From: Phlebotomus papatasi
Taxonomy: Eukaryota > Arthropoda > Insecta > Diptera > Psychodidae
Direction: 5' to 3'
DNA: 64,000 nt
Assembly (NCBI RefSeq): GCF_024763615.1
Contig: NC_077224.1
Coordinates: forward strand, 15,593,078 to 15,657,077
Both the position numbers and the translations under genes were made by a program. Below are positions 43,655 to 58,600 of the stretch, in pieces. A model generated the notes under the pieces. That model saw only the letters and a list, made by a program, of their open reading frames with translations, did no database searches and had not been told where the DNA came from. Numbering within the stretch: the first letter of the stretch is position 1; the number at the start of each line of letters is the position of its first letter.

Positions 43655-46600
43655 ATATTTCTGGGTGAAAATCACAAAGAATACTTGAAATGGTTCTACT
43701 AATTGATTTCCATTGCGGAATTTGCAAAATCTCGACAAAAATTTTTTTGACCAAAAAAATCAATGGACTAACCCCTTGCCGTTTTTTCGAAAAATCGAAA
43801 ATCCGCTCTAAAAACCGGAATTGTCAATATTTCTGGGTGAAAATCACAAAGAATACTTGAAATGGTTCTACTAATTGATTTCCATTGCGGAATTTGCAAA
43901 ATCTCGACAAAAAATTTTTTAACCAAAAATATCAATGGACTAACCCCTTACAGTTTTTTCGAAAAATCGAAAATCCGCTCTAAAAACCGGAATTGTCAAT
44001 ATTTCTGGGTGAAAATCACTAAGAATACTTGAAATGGTTCTACTAATTGATTTCCATTGCGGAATTTGCAAAATCTCTACAAAAATTTTTTTGACCAAAA
44101 AAATCAATGGACTAACCCCTTGCCGTTTTTTCGAAAAATCGAAAATCCGCTCTAAAAACCGGAATTGTCAATATTTCTGGGTGAAAATCACTAAGAATAC
44201 TTGAAATGGTTCTACTAATTGATTTCCATTGCGGAATTTGCAAAATCTCGACAAAAATTTTTTTGACCAAAAAAATCAATGGACTAACCCCTTACAGTTT
44301 TTTCGAAAAATCGAAAATCCGCTCTAAAAACCGGAATTGTCAATATTTCTTGATGAAAATCACTAAGAATACTTGAAATGGTCCTACTAATTGATTTTCA
44401 TTGCGGAATTTGCAAAATCTCGACAAAAAATTTTTTGACCAAAAAAATCAATGGACTAACCCCTTACAGTTTTTTCGAAAAATCGAAAATCCGCTCTAAA
44501 AACCGGAATTGTCAATATTTCTGGGTGAAAATCACTAAGAATACTTGAAATGGTTCTACTAATTGATTTCCATTGCGGAATTTGCAAAATCTCTACAAAA
44601 ATTTTTTTGACCAAAAAAATCAATGGACCCCTTGCCGTTTTTTCGAAAAATCGAAAATCCGCTCTAAAAACCGGAATTGTCAATATTTCTGGGTGAAAAT
44701 CACTAAGAATACTTGAAATGGTTCTACTAATTGATTTCCATTGCGGAATTTGCAAAATCTCTACAAAAATTTTTTTGACCAAAAAAATCAATGGAGTAAC
44801 CCCTTGCCGTTTTTTCGAAAAATCGAAAATCCGCTCTAAAAACCGGAATTGTCAATATTTCTGGGTGAAAATCACTAAGAATACTTGAAATGGTTCTACT
44901 AATTGATTTTCATTGCGGAATTTGCAAAATCTCGACAAAAAATTTTTTGACCAAAAAAATCAATGGACTAACCCCTTACAGTTTTTTCGAAAAATCGAAA
45001 ATCCGCTCTAAAAACCGGAATTGTCAATATTTCTGGGTGAAAATCACTAAGAATACTTGAAATGGTTCTACTAATTGATTTCCATTGCGGTATTTGCAAA
45101 ATCTCTACAAAAATTTTTTTGACCAAAAAAATCAATGGACTAACCCCTTGCCGTTTTTTCGAAAAATCGAAAATCCGCTCTAAAAACCGGAATTGTCAAT
45201 ATTTCTGGGTGAAAATCACAAAGAATACTTGAAATGGTTCTACTAATTGATTTCCATTGCGGAATTTGCAAAATCTCGACAAAAATTTTTTTGACCAAAA
45301 AAATCAATGGACTAACCCCTTGCCGTTTTTTCGAAAAATCGAAAATCCGCTCTAAAAACCGGAATTGTCAATATTTCTGGGTGAAAATCACTAAGAATAC
45401 TTGAAATGGTTCTACTAATTGATTTCCATTGCGGAATTTGCAAAATCTCGACAAAAATTTTTTTGACCAAAAAAATCAATGGACTAACCCCTTACAGTTT
45501 TTTCGAAAAATCGAAAATCCGCTCTAAAAACCGGAATTGTCAATATTTCTGGGTGAAAATCACTAAGAATACTTGAAATGGTTCTACTAATTGATTTCCA
45601 TTGCGGAATTTGCAAAATCTCTACAAAAATTTTTTTGACCAAAAAAATCAATGGACCCCTTGCCGTTTTTTCGAAAAATCGAAAATCCGCTCTAAAAACC
45701 GGAATTGTCAATATTTCTGGGTGAAAATCACTAAGAATACTTGAAATGGTTCTACTAATTGATTTCCATTGCGGAATTTGCAAAATCTCTACAAAAATTT
45801 TTTTGACCAAAAAAATCAATGGACTAACCCCTTGCCGTTTTTTCGAAAAATCGAAAATCCGCTCTAAAAACCGGAATTGTCAATATTTCTGGGTGAAAAT
45901 CACTAAGAATACTTGAAATGGTTCTACTAATTGATTTCCATTGCGGAATTTGCAAAATCTCTACAAAAATTTTTTTGACCAAAAAAATCAATGGACTAAC
46001 CCCTTGCCGTTTTTTCGAAAAATCGAAAATCCGCTCTAAAAACCGGAATTGTCAATATTTCTGGGTGAAAATCACTAAGAATACTTGAAATGGTTCTACT
46101 AATTGATTTCCATTGCGGAATTTGCAAAATCTCGACAAAAATTTTTTTGACCAAAAAAATCAATGGACTAACCCCTTGCCGTTTTTTCGAAAAATCGAAA
46201 ATCCGCTCTAAAAACCGGAATTGTCAATATTTCTGGGTGAAAATCACTAAGAATACTTGAAATGGTTCTACTAATTGATTTCCATTGCGGAATTTGCAAA
46301 ATCTCGACAAAAATTTTTTTGACCAAAAAAATCAATGGACTAACCCCTTGCCGTTTTTTCGAAAAATCGAAAATCCGCTCTAAAAACCGGAATTGTCAAT
46401 ATTTCTGGGTGAAAATCACTAAGAATACTTGAAATGGTTCTACTAATTGATTTCCATTGCGGAATTTGCAAAATCTCGACAAAAAATTTTTTGACCAAAA
46501 AAATCAATGGACTAACCCTTTACAGTTTTTTCGAAAAATCGAAAATCCGCTCTAAAAACCGGAATTGTCAATATTTCTTGGTGAAAATCACTAAGAATAC

Positions 46601-49600
46601 TTGAAATGGTTCTACTAATTGATTTCCATTGCGGAATTTGCAAAATCTCGACAAAAAATTTTTTGACCAAAAAAATCAATGGACTAACCCCTTACAGTTT
46701 TTTCGAAAAATCGAAAATCCGCTCTAAAAACCGGAATTGTCAATATTTCTGGGTGAAAATCACTAAGAATACTTGAAATGGTTCTACTAATTGATTTCCA
46801 TTGCGGAATTTGCAAAATCTCGACAAAAATTTTTTTGACCAAAAAAATCAATGGACGAAAAAACGAAAAATCGAAAATCTGCTCTAAAAACCGGAATTGT
46901 CAATATTTCTGGGTGAAAATCACTAAGAATACTTGAAATGGTTCTACTAATTGATTTCCATTGCGGAATTTGCAAAATCTCTACAAAAATTTTTTTGACC
47001 AAAAAAATCAATGGACTAACCCCTTGCCGTTTTTTCAAAAAATCGAAAATCCGCTCTAAAAACCTGAATTGTCAATATTTCTGGGTGAAAATCACTAAGA
47101 ATACTTGAAATGGTTCTACTAATTGATTTCCATTGCGGAATTTGCAAAATCTCGACAAAAATTTTTTGACCAAAAAAATCAATGGACTAACCCCTTGCCG
47201 TTTTTTCAAAAAATCGAAAATCCGCTCTAAAAACCGGAATTGTCAATATTTCTTGATGAAAATCACTAAGAATACTTGAAATGGTTCTACTAATTGATTT
47301 CCATTGCGGAATTTGCAAAATCTCTACAAAAATTTTTTTGACCAAAAAAATCAATGGACTAACCCCTTGCCGTTTTTTCGAAAAATCGAAAATCCGCTCT
47401 AAAAACCGGAATTGTCAATATTTCTGGGTGAAAATCACTAAGAATACTTGAAATGGTTCTACTAATTGATTTCCATTGCGGAATTTGCAAAATCTCGACA
47501 AAAATTTTTTTTACCAAAAAAATCAATGGACTAACCCCTTGCCGTTTTTTCGAAAAATCGAAAATCCGCTCTAAAAACCGGAATTGTCAATATTTCTGGG
47601 TGAAAATCACTAAGAATACTTGAAATGGTTCTACTAATTGATTTCCATTGCGGAATTTGCAAAATCTCGACAAAAATTTTTTTGACCAAAAAAATCAATG
47701 GACTAACCCCTTGCCGTTTTTTCGAAAAATCGAAAATCCGCTCTAAAAACCGGAATTGTCAATATTTCTGGGTGAAAATCACAAAGAATACTTGAAATGG
47801 TTCTACTAATTGATTTCCATTGCGGAATTTGCAAAATCTCGACAAAAATTTTTTTGACCAAAAAAATCAATGGACGAAAAAACGAAAAATCGAAAATCTG
47901 CTCTAAAAACCGGAATTGTCAATATTTCTGGGTGAAAATCACTAAGAATACTTGAAATGGTTCTACTAATTGATTTCCATTGCGGAATTTGCAAAATCTC
48001 GACAAAAATTTTTTTGACCAAAAAAATCAATGGACGAAGAAACGAAAAATCGAAAATCTGCTCTAAAAACCGGAATTGTCAATATTTCTGGGTGAAAATC
48101 ACTAAGAATACTTGAAATGGTTCTACTAATTGATTTCCATTGCGGAATTTGCAAAATCTCGACAAAAATTTTTTTGACCAAAAAAATCAATGGACTAACC
48201 CCTTGCCGTTTTTTCGAAAAATCGAAAATCCGCTCTAAAAACCGGAATTGTCAATATTTCTGGGTGAAAATCACTAAGAATACTTGAAATGGTTCTACTA
48301 ATTGATTTCCATTGCGGAATTTGCAAAATCTCGACAAAAATTTTTTTGACCAAAAAAATCAATGGACGAAAAAACGAAAAATCGAAAATCTGCTCTAAAA
48401 ACCGGAATTGTCAATATTTCTGGGTGAAAATCACTAAGAATACTTGAAATGGTTCTACTAATTGATTTCCATTGCGGAATTTGCAAAATCTCGACAAAAA
48501 TTTTTTTGACCAAAAAAATCAATGGACTAACCCCTTGCCGTTTTTTCAAAAAATCGAAAATCCGCTCTAAAAACCGGAATTGTCAATATTTCTTGATGAA
48601 AATCACTAAGAATACTTGAAATGGTTCTACTAATTGATTTCCATTGCGGAATTTGCAAAATCTCGACAAAAAAATTTTGACCAAAAAAATCAATGGACTA
48701 ACCCCTTACAGTTTTTTCGAAAAATCGAAAATCCGCTCTAAAAACCGGAATTGTCAATATTTCTGGGTGAAAATCACTAAGAATACTTGAAATGGTTCTA
48801 CTAATTGATTTCCATTGCGGAATTTGCAAAATCTCGACAAAAAATTTTTTTACCAAAAAAATCAATGGACTAACCCCTTGCCGTTTTTTCGAAAAATCGA
48901 AAATCCTCTCTAAAAACCGGAATTGTCAATATTTCTGGGTGAAAATCAGTAAGAATACTTGAAATGGTTCTACTAATTGATTTCCATTGCGGAATTTGCA
49001 AAATCTCGACAAAAATTTTTTTGACCAAAAAAATCAATGGACCGTTTTTTCGAAAAATCGAAAATCCGCTCTGAAAACCGGAATTGTCAATATTTCTGGG
49101 TGAAAATCACAAAGAATACTTGAAATGGTTCTACTAATTGATTTCCATTGCGGAATTTGCAAAATCTCGACAAAAATTTTTTTGACCAAAAAAATCAATG
49201 GACTAATCCCTTGCCGTTTTTTCGAAAAATCGAAAATCCGCTCTAAAAACCTGAATTGTCAATATTTCTGGGTGAAAATCACTAAGAATACTTGAAATGG
49301 TTCTACTAATTGATTTCCATTGCGGAATTTGCAAAATCTCGACAAAAATTTTTTTCACCAAAAAAATCAATGGACTAACCCCTTACAGTTTTTTCGAAAA
49401 ATCGAAAATCCGCTCTAAAAACCGGAATTGTCAATATTTCTGGGTGAAAATCACAAAGAATACTTGAAATGGTTCTACTAATTGATTTCCATTGCGAAAT
49501 TTGCAAAATCTCGACAAAAATTTTTTTGACCAAAAAAATCAATGGACTAACCCCTTGCCGTTTTTTCGAAAAATCGAAAATCCGCTCTAAAAACCGGAAT

Positions 49601-52600
49601 TGTCAATATTTCTGGGTGAAAATCACAAAGAATACTTGAAATGGTTCTACTAATTGATTTCCATTGCGGAATTTGCAAAATCTCGACAAAAATTTTTTTG
49701 ACCAAAAAAATCAATGGACTAACCCCTTGCCGTTTTTTCGAAAAATCGAAAATCCGCTCTAAAAACCGGAATTGTCAATATTTCTGGGTGAAAATCACAA
49801 AGAATACTTGAAATGGTTCTACTAATTGATTTCCATTGCGGAATTTGCAAAATCTCGACAAAAATTTTTTTGACCAAAAAAATCAATGGACTAACCCCTT
49901 GCCGTTTTTTCGAAAAATCGAAAATCCGCTCTAAAAACCGGAATTGTCAATATTTCTGGGTGAAAATCACAAAGAATACTTGAAATGGTTCTACTAATTG
50001 ATTTCCATTGCGGAATTTGCAAAATCTCTACAAAAATTTTTTTGACCAAAAATATCAATGGACTAACCCCTTGCCGTTTTTTCGAAAAATCGAAAATCCG
50101 CTCTAAAAACCGGAATTGTCAATATTTCTGGGTGAAAATCACTAAGAATACTTGAAATGGTTCTACTAATTGATTTCCATTGCGGAATTTGCAAAATCTC
50201 TACAAAAATTTTTTTGACCAAAAAAATCAATGGACTAACCCCTTACAGTTTTTTCGAAAAATCGAAAATCCGCTCTAAAAACCGGAATTGTCAATATTTC
50301 TTGATGAAAATCACTAAGAATACTTGAAATGGTCCTACTAATTGATTTTCATTGCGGAATTTGCAAAATCTCGACAAAAAATTTTTTGACCAAAAAAATC
50401 AATGGACTAACCCCTTACAGTTTTTTCGAAAAATCGAAAATCCGCTCTAAAAACCGGAATTGTCAATATTTCTGGGTGAAAATCACTAAGAATACTTGAA
50501 ATGGTTCTACTAATTGATTTCCATTGCGGTATTTGCAAAATCTCTACAAAAATTTTTTTGACCAAAAAAATCAATGGACTAACCCCTTGCCGTTTTTTCG
50601 AAAAATCGAAAATCCGCTCTAAAAACCGGAATTGTCAATATTTCTGGGTGAAAATCACAAAGAATACTTGAAATGGTTCTACTAATTGATTTCCATTGCG
50701 GAATTTGCAAAATCTCGACAAAAATTTTTTTGACCAAAAAAATCAATGGACTAACCCCTTGCCGTTTTTTCGAAAAATCGAAAATCCGCTCTAAAAAACC
50801 GGAATTGTCAATATTTCTGGGTGAAAATCACTAAGAATACTTGAAATGGTTCTACTAATTGATTTCCATTGCGGAATTTGCAAAATCTCGACAAAAAATT
50901 TTTTGACCAAAAAAATCAATGGACTAACCCTTTACAGTTTTTTCGAAAAATCGAAAATCCGCTCTAAAAACCGGAATTGTCAATATTTCTTGGTGAAAAT
51001 CACTAAGAATACTTGAAATGGTTCTACTAATTGATTTCCATTGCGGAATTTGCAAAATCTCGACAAAAATTTTTTTCACCAAAAAAATCAATGGACTAAC
51101 CCCTTACAGTTTTTTCGAAAAATCGAAAATCCGCTCTAAAAACCGGAATTGTCAATATTTCTGGGTGAAAATCACTAAGAATACTTGAAATGGTTCTACT
51201 AATTGATTTCCATTGCGGAATTTGCAAAATCTCGACAAAAATTTTTTTGACCAAAAAAATCAATGGACGAAAAAACGAAAAATCGAAAATCTGCTCTAAA
51301 AACCGGAATTGTCAATATTTCTGGGTGAAAATCACTAAGAATACTTGAAATGGTTCTACTAATTGATTTCCATTGCGGAATTTGCAAAATCTCGACAAAA
51401 ATTTTTTTGACCAAAAAAATCAATGGACTAACCCCTTACAGTTTTTTCGAAAAATCGAAAATCCGCTCTAAAAACCTGAATTGTCAATATTTCTTGGTGA
51501 AAATCACTAAGAATACTTGAAATGGTCCTACTAATTGATTTTCATTGCGGAATTTGCAAAATCTCGACAAAAATTTTTTGACCAAAAAAATCAATGGACT
51601 AACCCCTTACAGTTTTTTCGAAAAATCGAAAATCCGCTCTAAAAACCGGAATTGTCAATATTTCTGGGTGAAAATCACTAAGAATACTTGAAATGGTTCT
51701 ACTAATTGATTTCCATTGCGGAATTTGCAAAATCTCGACAAAAATTTTTTTGACCAAAAAAATCAATGGACTAACCCCTTACAGTTTTTTCGAAAAATCG
51801 AAAATCCGCTCTAAAAACCTGAATTGTCAATATTTCTTGGTGAAAATCACAAAGAATACTTGAAATGGTTCTACTAATTGATTTCCATTGCGGAATTTGC
51901 AAAATCTCGAAAAAAATTTTTTTGACCAAAAAAATCAATGGACTAACCCCTTGCCGTTTTTTCGAAAAATCGAAAATCCGCTCTAAAAACCGGAATTGTC
52001 AATATTTCTGGGTGAAAATCACAAAGAATACTTGAAATGGTTCTACTAATTGATTTCCATTGCGGAATTTGCAAAATCTCGACAAAAAATTTTTTTACCA
52101 AAAAAATCAATGGACTAACCCCTTGCCGTTTTTTCGAAAAATCGAAAATCCGCTCTAAAAACCGGAATTGTCAATATTTCTGGGTGAAAATCACTAAGAA
52201 TACTTGAAATGGTTCTACTAATTGATTTCCATTGCGGAATTTGCAAAATCTCGACAAAAATTTTTTTGACCAAAAAAATCAATGGACTAACCCCTTGCCG
52301 TTTTTTCGAAAAATCGAAAATCCGCTCTGAAAACCGGAATTGTCAATATTTCTGGGTGAAAATCACAAAGAATACTTGAAATGGTTCTACTAATTGATTT
52401 CCATTGCGGAATTTGCAAAATCTCGACAAAAATTTTTTTGACCAAAAAAATCAATGGACTAACCCCTTGCCGTTTTTTCGAAAAATCGAAAATCCGCTCT
52501 AAAAACCTGAATTGTCAATATTTCTGGGTGAAAATCACTAAGAATACTTGAAATGGTTCTACTAATTGATTTCCATTGCGGAATTTGCAAAATCTCGAAA

Positions 52601-55600
52601 AAAATTTTTTGACCAAAAAAATCAATGAACTAACCCCTTACAGTTTTTTCGAAAAATCGAAAATCCGCTCTAAAAACCGGAATTGTCAATATTTCTGGGT
52701 GAAAATCACAAAGAATACTTGAAATGGTTCTACTAATTGATTTCCATTGCGGAATTTGCAAAATCTCGACAAAAATTTTTTTGACCAAAAAAATCAATGG
52801 ACTAACCCCTTACAGTTTTTTCGAAAAATCGAAAATCCGCTCTAAAAACCGGAATTGTCAATATTTCTGGGTGAAAATCACTAAGAATACTTGAAATGGT
52901 TCTACTAATTGATTTCCATTGCGGAATTTGCAAAATCTCGACAAAAATTTTTTTGACCAAAAAAATCAATGGACTAACCCCTTACAGTTTTTTCGAAAAA
53001 TCGAAAATCCGCTCTAAAAACCGGAATTGTCAATATTTCTGGGTGAAAATCACTAAGAATACTTGAAATGGTTCTACTAATTGATTTCCATTGCGGAATT
53101 TGCAAAATCTCGACAAAAATTTTTTTGACCAAAAAAATCAATGGACTAACCCCTTGCCGTTTTTTCGAAAAATCGAAAATCCGCTCTAAAAACCGGAATT
53201 GTCAATATTTCTGGGTGAAAATCACAAAGAATACTTGAAATGGTTCTACTAATTGATTTCCATTGCGGAATTTGCAAAATCTCTACAAAAATTTTTTTGA
53301 CCAAAAATATCAATGGACTAACCCCTTGCCGTTTTTTCGAAAAATCGAAAATCCGCTCTAAAAACCGGAATTGTCAATATTTCTGGGTGAAAATCACTAA
53401 GAATACTTGAAATGGTTCTACTAATTGATTTCCATTGCGGAATTTGCAAAATCTCGACAAAAATTTTTTTGACCAAAAAAATCAATGGACTAACCCCTTG
53501 CCGTTTTTTCGAAAAATCGAAAATCCGCTCTAAAAACCGGAATTGTCAATATTTCTTGATGAAAATCACTAAGAATACTTGAAATGATCCTACTAATTGA
53601 TTTTCATTGCGGAATTTGCAAAATCTCGACAAAAAATTTTTTGACCAAGAAAATCAATGGACTAACCCCTTACAGTTTTTTCGAAAAATCGAAAATCCGC
53701 TCTAAAAACCGGAATTGTCAATATTTCTGGGTGAAAATCACTAAGAATACTTGAAATGGTTCTACTAATTGATTTCCATTGCGGTATTTGCAAAATCTCT
53801 ACAAAAATTTTTTTGACCAAAAAAATCAATGGACTAACCCCTTGCCGTTTTTTCGAAAAATCGAAAATCCGCTCTAAAAACCGGAATTGTCAATATTTCT
53901 GGGTGAAAATCACAAAGAATACTTGAAATGGTTCTACTAATTGATTTCCATTGCGGAATTTGCAAAATCTCGACAAAAATTTTTTTGACCAAAAAAATCA
54001 ATGGACTAACCCCTTGCCGTTTTTTCGAAAAATCGAAAATCCGCTCTAAAAACCGGAATTGTCAATATTTCTGGGTGAAAATCACTAAGAATACTTGAAA
54101 TGGTTCTACTAATTGATTTCCATTGCGGAATTTGCAAAATCTCGACAAAAAATTTTTTGACCAAAAAAATCAATGGACTAACCCTTTACAGTTTTTTCGA
54201 AAAATCGAAAATCCGCTCTAAAAACCGGAATTGTCAATATTTCTTGGTGAAAATCACTAAGAATACTTGAAATGGTTCTACTAATTGATTTCCATTGCGG
54301 AATTTGCAAAATCTCGACAAAAATTTTTTTGACCAAAAAAATCAATGGACTAACCCCTTGCCGTTTTTTCGAAAAATCGAAAATCCGCTCTAAAAACCGG
54401 AATTGTCAATATTTCTGGGTGAAAATCACTAAGAATACTTGAAATGGTTCTACTAATTGATTTCCATTGCGGAATTTGCAAAATCTCGACAAAAATTTTT
54501 TTGACCAAAAAAATCAATGGACGAAAAAACGAAAAATCGAAAATCTGCTCTAAAAACCGGAATTGTCAATATTTCTGGGTGAAAATCACTAAGAATACTT
54601 GAAATGGTTCTACTAATTGATTTCCATTGCGGAATTTGCAAAATCTCGACAAAAATTTTTTTGACCAAAAAAATCAATGGACTAACCCCTTGCCGTTTTT
54701 TCAAAAAATCGAAAATCCGCTCTAAAAACCGGAATTGTCAATATTTCTGGGTGAAAATCACTAAGAATACTTGAAATGGTTCTACTAATTGATTTCCATT
54801 GCGGAATTTGCAAAATCTCGACAAAAATTTTTTTGACCAAAAAAATCAATGGACTAACCCCTTACAGTTTTTTCGAAAAATCGAAAATCCGCTCTAAAAA
54901 CCTGAATTGTCAATATTTCTTGGTGAAAATCACTAAGAATACTTGAAATGGTCCTACTAATTGATTTTCATTGCGGAATTTGCAAAATCTCGACAAAAAA
55001 TTTTTTGACCAAAAAAATCAATGGACTAACCCCTTACAGTTTTTTCGAAAAATCGAAAATCCGCTCTAAAAACCGGAATTGTCAATATTTCTGGGTGAAA
55101 ATCACTAAGAATACTTGAAATGGTTCTACTAATTGATTTCCATTGCGGAATTTGCAAAATCTCTACAAAAATTTTTTTGACCAAAAAAATCAATGGACTA
55201 ACCCCTTGCCGTTTTTTCGAAAAATCGAAAATCCGCTCTAAAAACCGGAATTGTCAATATTTCTGGGTGAAAATCACTAAGAATACTTGAAATGGTTCTA
55301 CTAATTGATTTCCATTGCGGAATTTGCAAAATCTCGACAAAAATTTTTTTGACCAAAAAAATCAATGGACTAACCCCTTGCCGTTTTTTCGAAAAATCGA
55401 AAATCCGCTCTAAAAACCGGAATTGTCAATATTTCTGGGTGAAAATCACAAAGAATACTTGAAATGGTTCTACTAATTGATTTCCATTGCGGAATTTGCA
55501 AAATCTCGACAAAAATTTTTTTGACCAAAAAAATCAATGGACTAACCCCTTGCCGTTTTTTCGAAAAATCGAAAATCCGCTCTAAAAACCTGAATTGTCA

Positions 55601-58600
55601 ATATTTCTGGGTGAAAATCACAAAGAATACTTGAAATGGTTCTACTAATTGATTTCCATTGCGGAATTTGCAAAATCTCGACAAAAATTTTTTTGACCAA
55701 AAAAATCAATGAACTAACCCCTTACAGTTTTTTCGAAAAATCGAAAATCCGCTCTAAAAACCGGAATTGTCAATATTTCTGGGTGAAAATCACTAAGAAT
55801 ACTTGAAATGGTTCTACTAATTGATTTCCATTGCGGAATTTGCAAAATCTCGACAAAAATTTTTTTGACCAAAAAAATCAATGGACTAACCCCTTGCCGT
55901 TTTTTCGAAAAATCGAAAATCCGCTCTAAAAACCTGAATTGTCAATATTTCTGGGTGAAAATCACTAAGAATACTTGAAATGGTTCTACTAATTGATTTC
56001 CATTGCGGAATTTGCAAAATCTCGACAAAAATTTTTTGACCAAAAAAATCAATGGACTAACCCCTTGCCGTTTTTTCAAAAAATCGAAAATCCGCTCTAA
56101 AAACCGGAATTGTCAATATTTCTTGATGAAAATCACTAAGAATACTTGAAATGGTTCTACTAATTGATTTCCATTGCGGAATTTGCAAAATCTCGACAAA
56201 AAAATTTTTGACCAAAAAAATCAATGGACTAACCCCTTACAGTTTTTTCGAAAAATCGAAAATCCGCTCTAAAAACCGGAATTGTCAATATTTCTGGGTG
56301 AAAATCACTAAGAATACTTGAAATGGTTCTACTAATTGATTTCCATTGCGGAATTTGCAAAATCTCTACAAAAATTTTTTTGACCAAAAAAATCAATGGA
56401 CTAACCCCTTGCCGTTTTTTCGAAAAATCGAAAATCCGCTCTAAAAACCGGAATTGTCAATATTTCTGGGTGAAAATCACAAAGAATACTTGAAATGGTT
56501 CTACTAATTGATTTCCATTGCGAAATTTGCAAAATCTCGACAAAAATTTTTTTGACCAAAAAAATCAATGGACTAACCCCTTGCCGTTTTTTCGAAAAAT
56601 CGAAAATCCGCTCTAAAAACCTGAATTGTCAATATTTCTGGGTGAAAATCACTAAGAATACTTGAAATGGTTCTACTAATTGATTTCCATTGCGGAATTT
56701 GCAAAATCTCGACAAAAATTTTTTTGACCAAAAAAATCAATGAACTAACCCCTTACAGTTTTTTCGAAAAATCGAAAATCCGCTCTAAAAACCGGAATTG
56801 TCAATATTTCTGGGTGAAAATCACTAAGAATACTTGAAATGGTTCTACTAATTGATTTCCATTGCGGAATTTGCAAAATCTCGACAAAAATTTTTTTGAC
56901 CAAAAAAATCAATGGACTAACCCCTTGCCGTTTTTTCGAAAAATCGAAAATCCGCTCTAAAAACCTGAATTGTCAATATTTCTGGGTGAAAATCACAAAG
57001 AATACTTGAAATGGTTCTACTAATTGATTTCCATTGCGGAATTTGCAAAATCTCGAAAAAAAATTTTTGACCAAAAAAATCAATGAACTAACCCCTTACA
57101 GTTTTTTCGAAAAATCGAAAATCCGCTCTAAAAACCGGAATTGTCAATATTTCTGGGTGAAAATCACAAAGAATACTTGAAATGGTTCTACTAATTGATT
57201 TCCATTGCGGAATTTGCAAAATCTCGACAAAAATTTTTTTGACCAAAAAAATCAATGGACTAACCCCTTACAGTTTTTTCGAAAAATCGAAAATCCGCTC
57301 TAAAAACCGGAATTGTCAATATTTCTGGGTGAAAATCACTAAGAATACTTGAAATGGTTCTACTAATTGATTTCCATTGCGGAATTTGCAAAATCTCGAC
57401 AAAAATTTTTTTGACCAAAAAAATCAATGGACTAACCCCTTGCCGTTTTTTCGAAAAATCGAAAATCCGCTCTAAAAACCGGAATTGTCAATATTTCTGG
57501 GTGAAAATCACAAAGAATACTTGAAATGGTTCTACTAATTGATTTCCATTGCGGAATTTGCAAAATCTCGACAAAAAATTTTTTTACCAAAAAAATCAAT
57601 GGACTAACCCCTTGCCGTTTTTTCGAAAAATCGAAAATCCGCTCTAAAAACCGGAATTGTCAATATTTCTGGGTGAAAATCACTAAGAATACTTGAAATG
57701 GTTCTACTAATTGATTTCCATTGCGGAATTTGCAAAATCTCGACAAAAATTTTTTTGACCAAAAAAATCAATGGACTAACCCCTTGCCGTTTTTTCGAAA
57801 AATCGAAAATCCGCTCTGAAAACCGGAATTGTCAATATTTCTGGGTGAAAATCACAAAGAATACTTGAAATGGTTCTACTAATTGATTTCCATTGCGGAA
57901 TTTGCAAAATCTCGACAAAAATTTTTTTGACCAAAAAAATCAATGGACTAACCCCTTGCCGTTTTTTCGAAAAATCGAAAATCCGCTCTAAAAACCTGAA
58001 TTGTCAATATTTCTGGGTGAAAATCACTAAGAATACTTGAAATGGTTCTACTAATTGATTTCCATTGCGGAATTTGCAAAATCTCGAAAAAAATTTTTTG
58101 ACCAAAAAAATCAATGAACTAACCCCTTACAGTTTTTTCGAAAAATCGAAAATCCGCTCTAAAAACCGGAATTGTCAATATTTCTGGGTGAAAATCACAA
58201 AGAATACTTGAAATGGTTCTACTAATTGATTTCCATTGCGGAATTTGCAAAATCTCGACAAAAATTTTTTTGACCAAAAAAATCAATGGACTAACCCCTT
58301 ACAGTTTTTTCGAAAAATCGAAAATCCGCTCTAAAAACCGGAATTGTCAATATTTCTGGGTGAAAATCACTAAGAATACTTGAAATGGTTCTACTAATTG
58401 ATTTCCATTGCGGAATTTGCAAAATCTCGACAAAAATTTTTTTGACCAAAAAAATCAATGGACTAACCCCTTACAGTTTTTTCGAAAAATCGAAAATCCG
58501 CTCTAAAAACCGGAATTGTCAATATTTCTGGGTGAAAATCACTAAGAATACTTGAAATGGTTCTACTAATTGATTTCCATTGCGGAATTTGCAAAATCTC

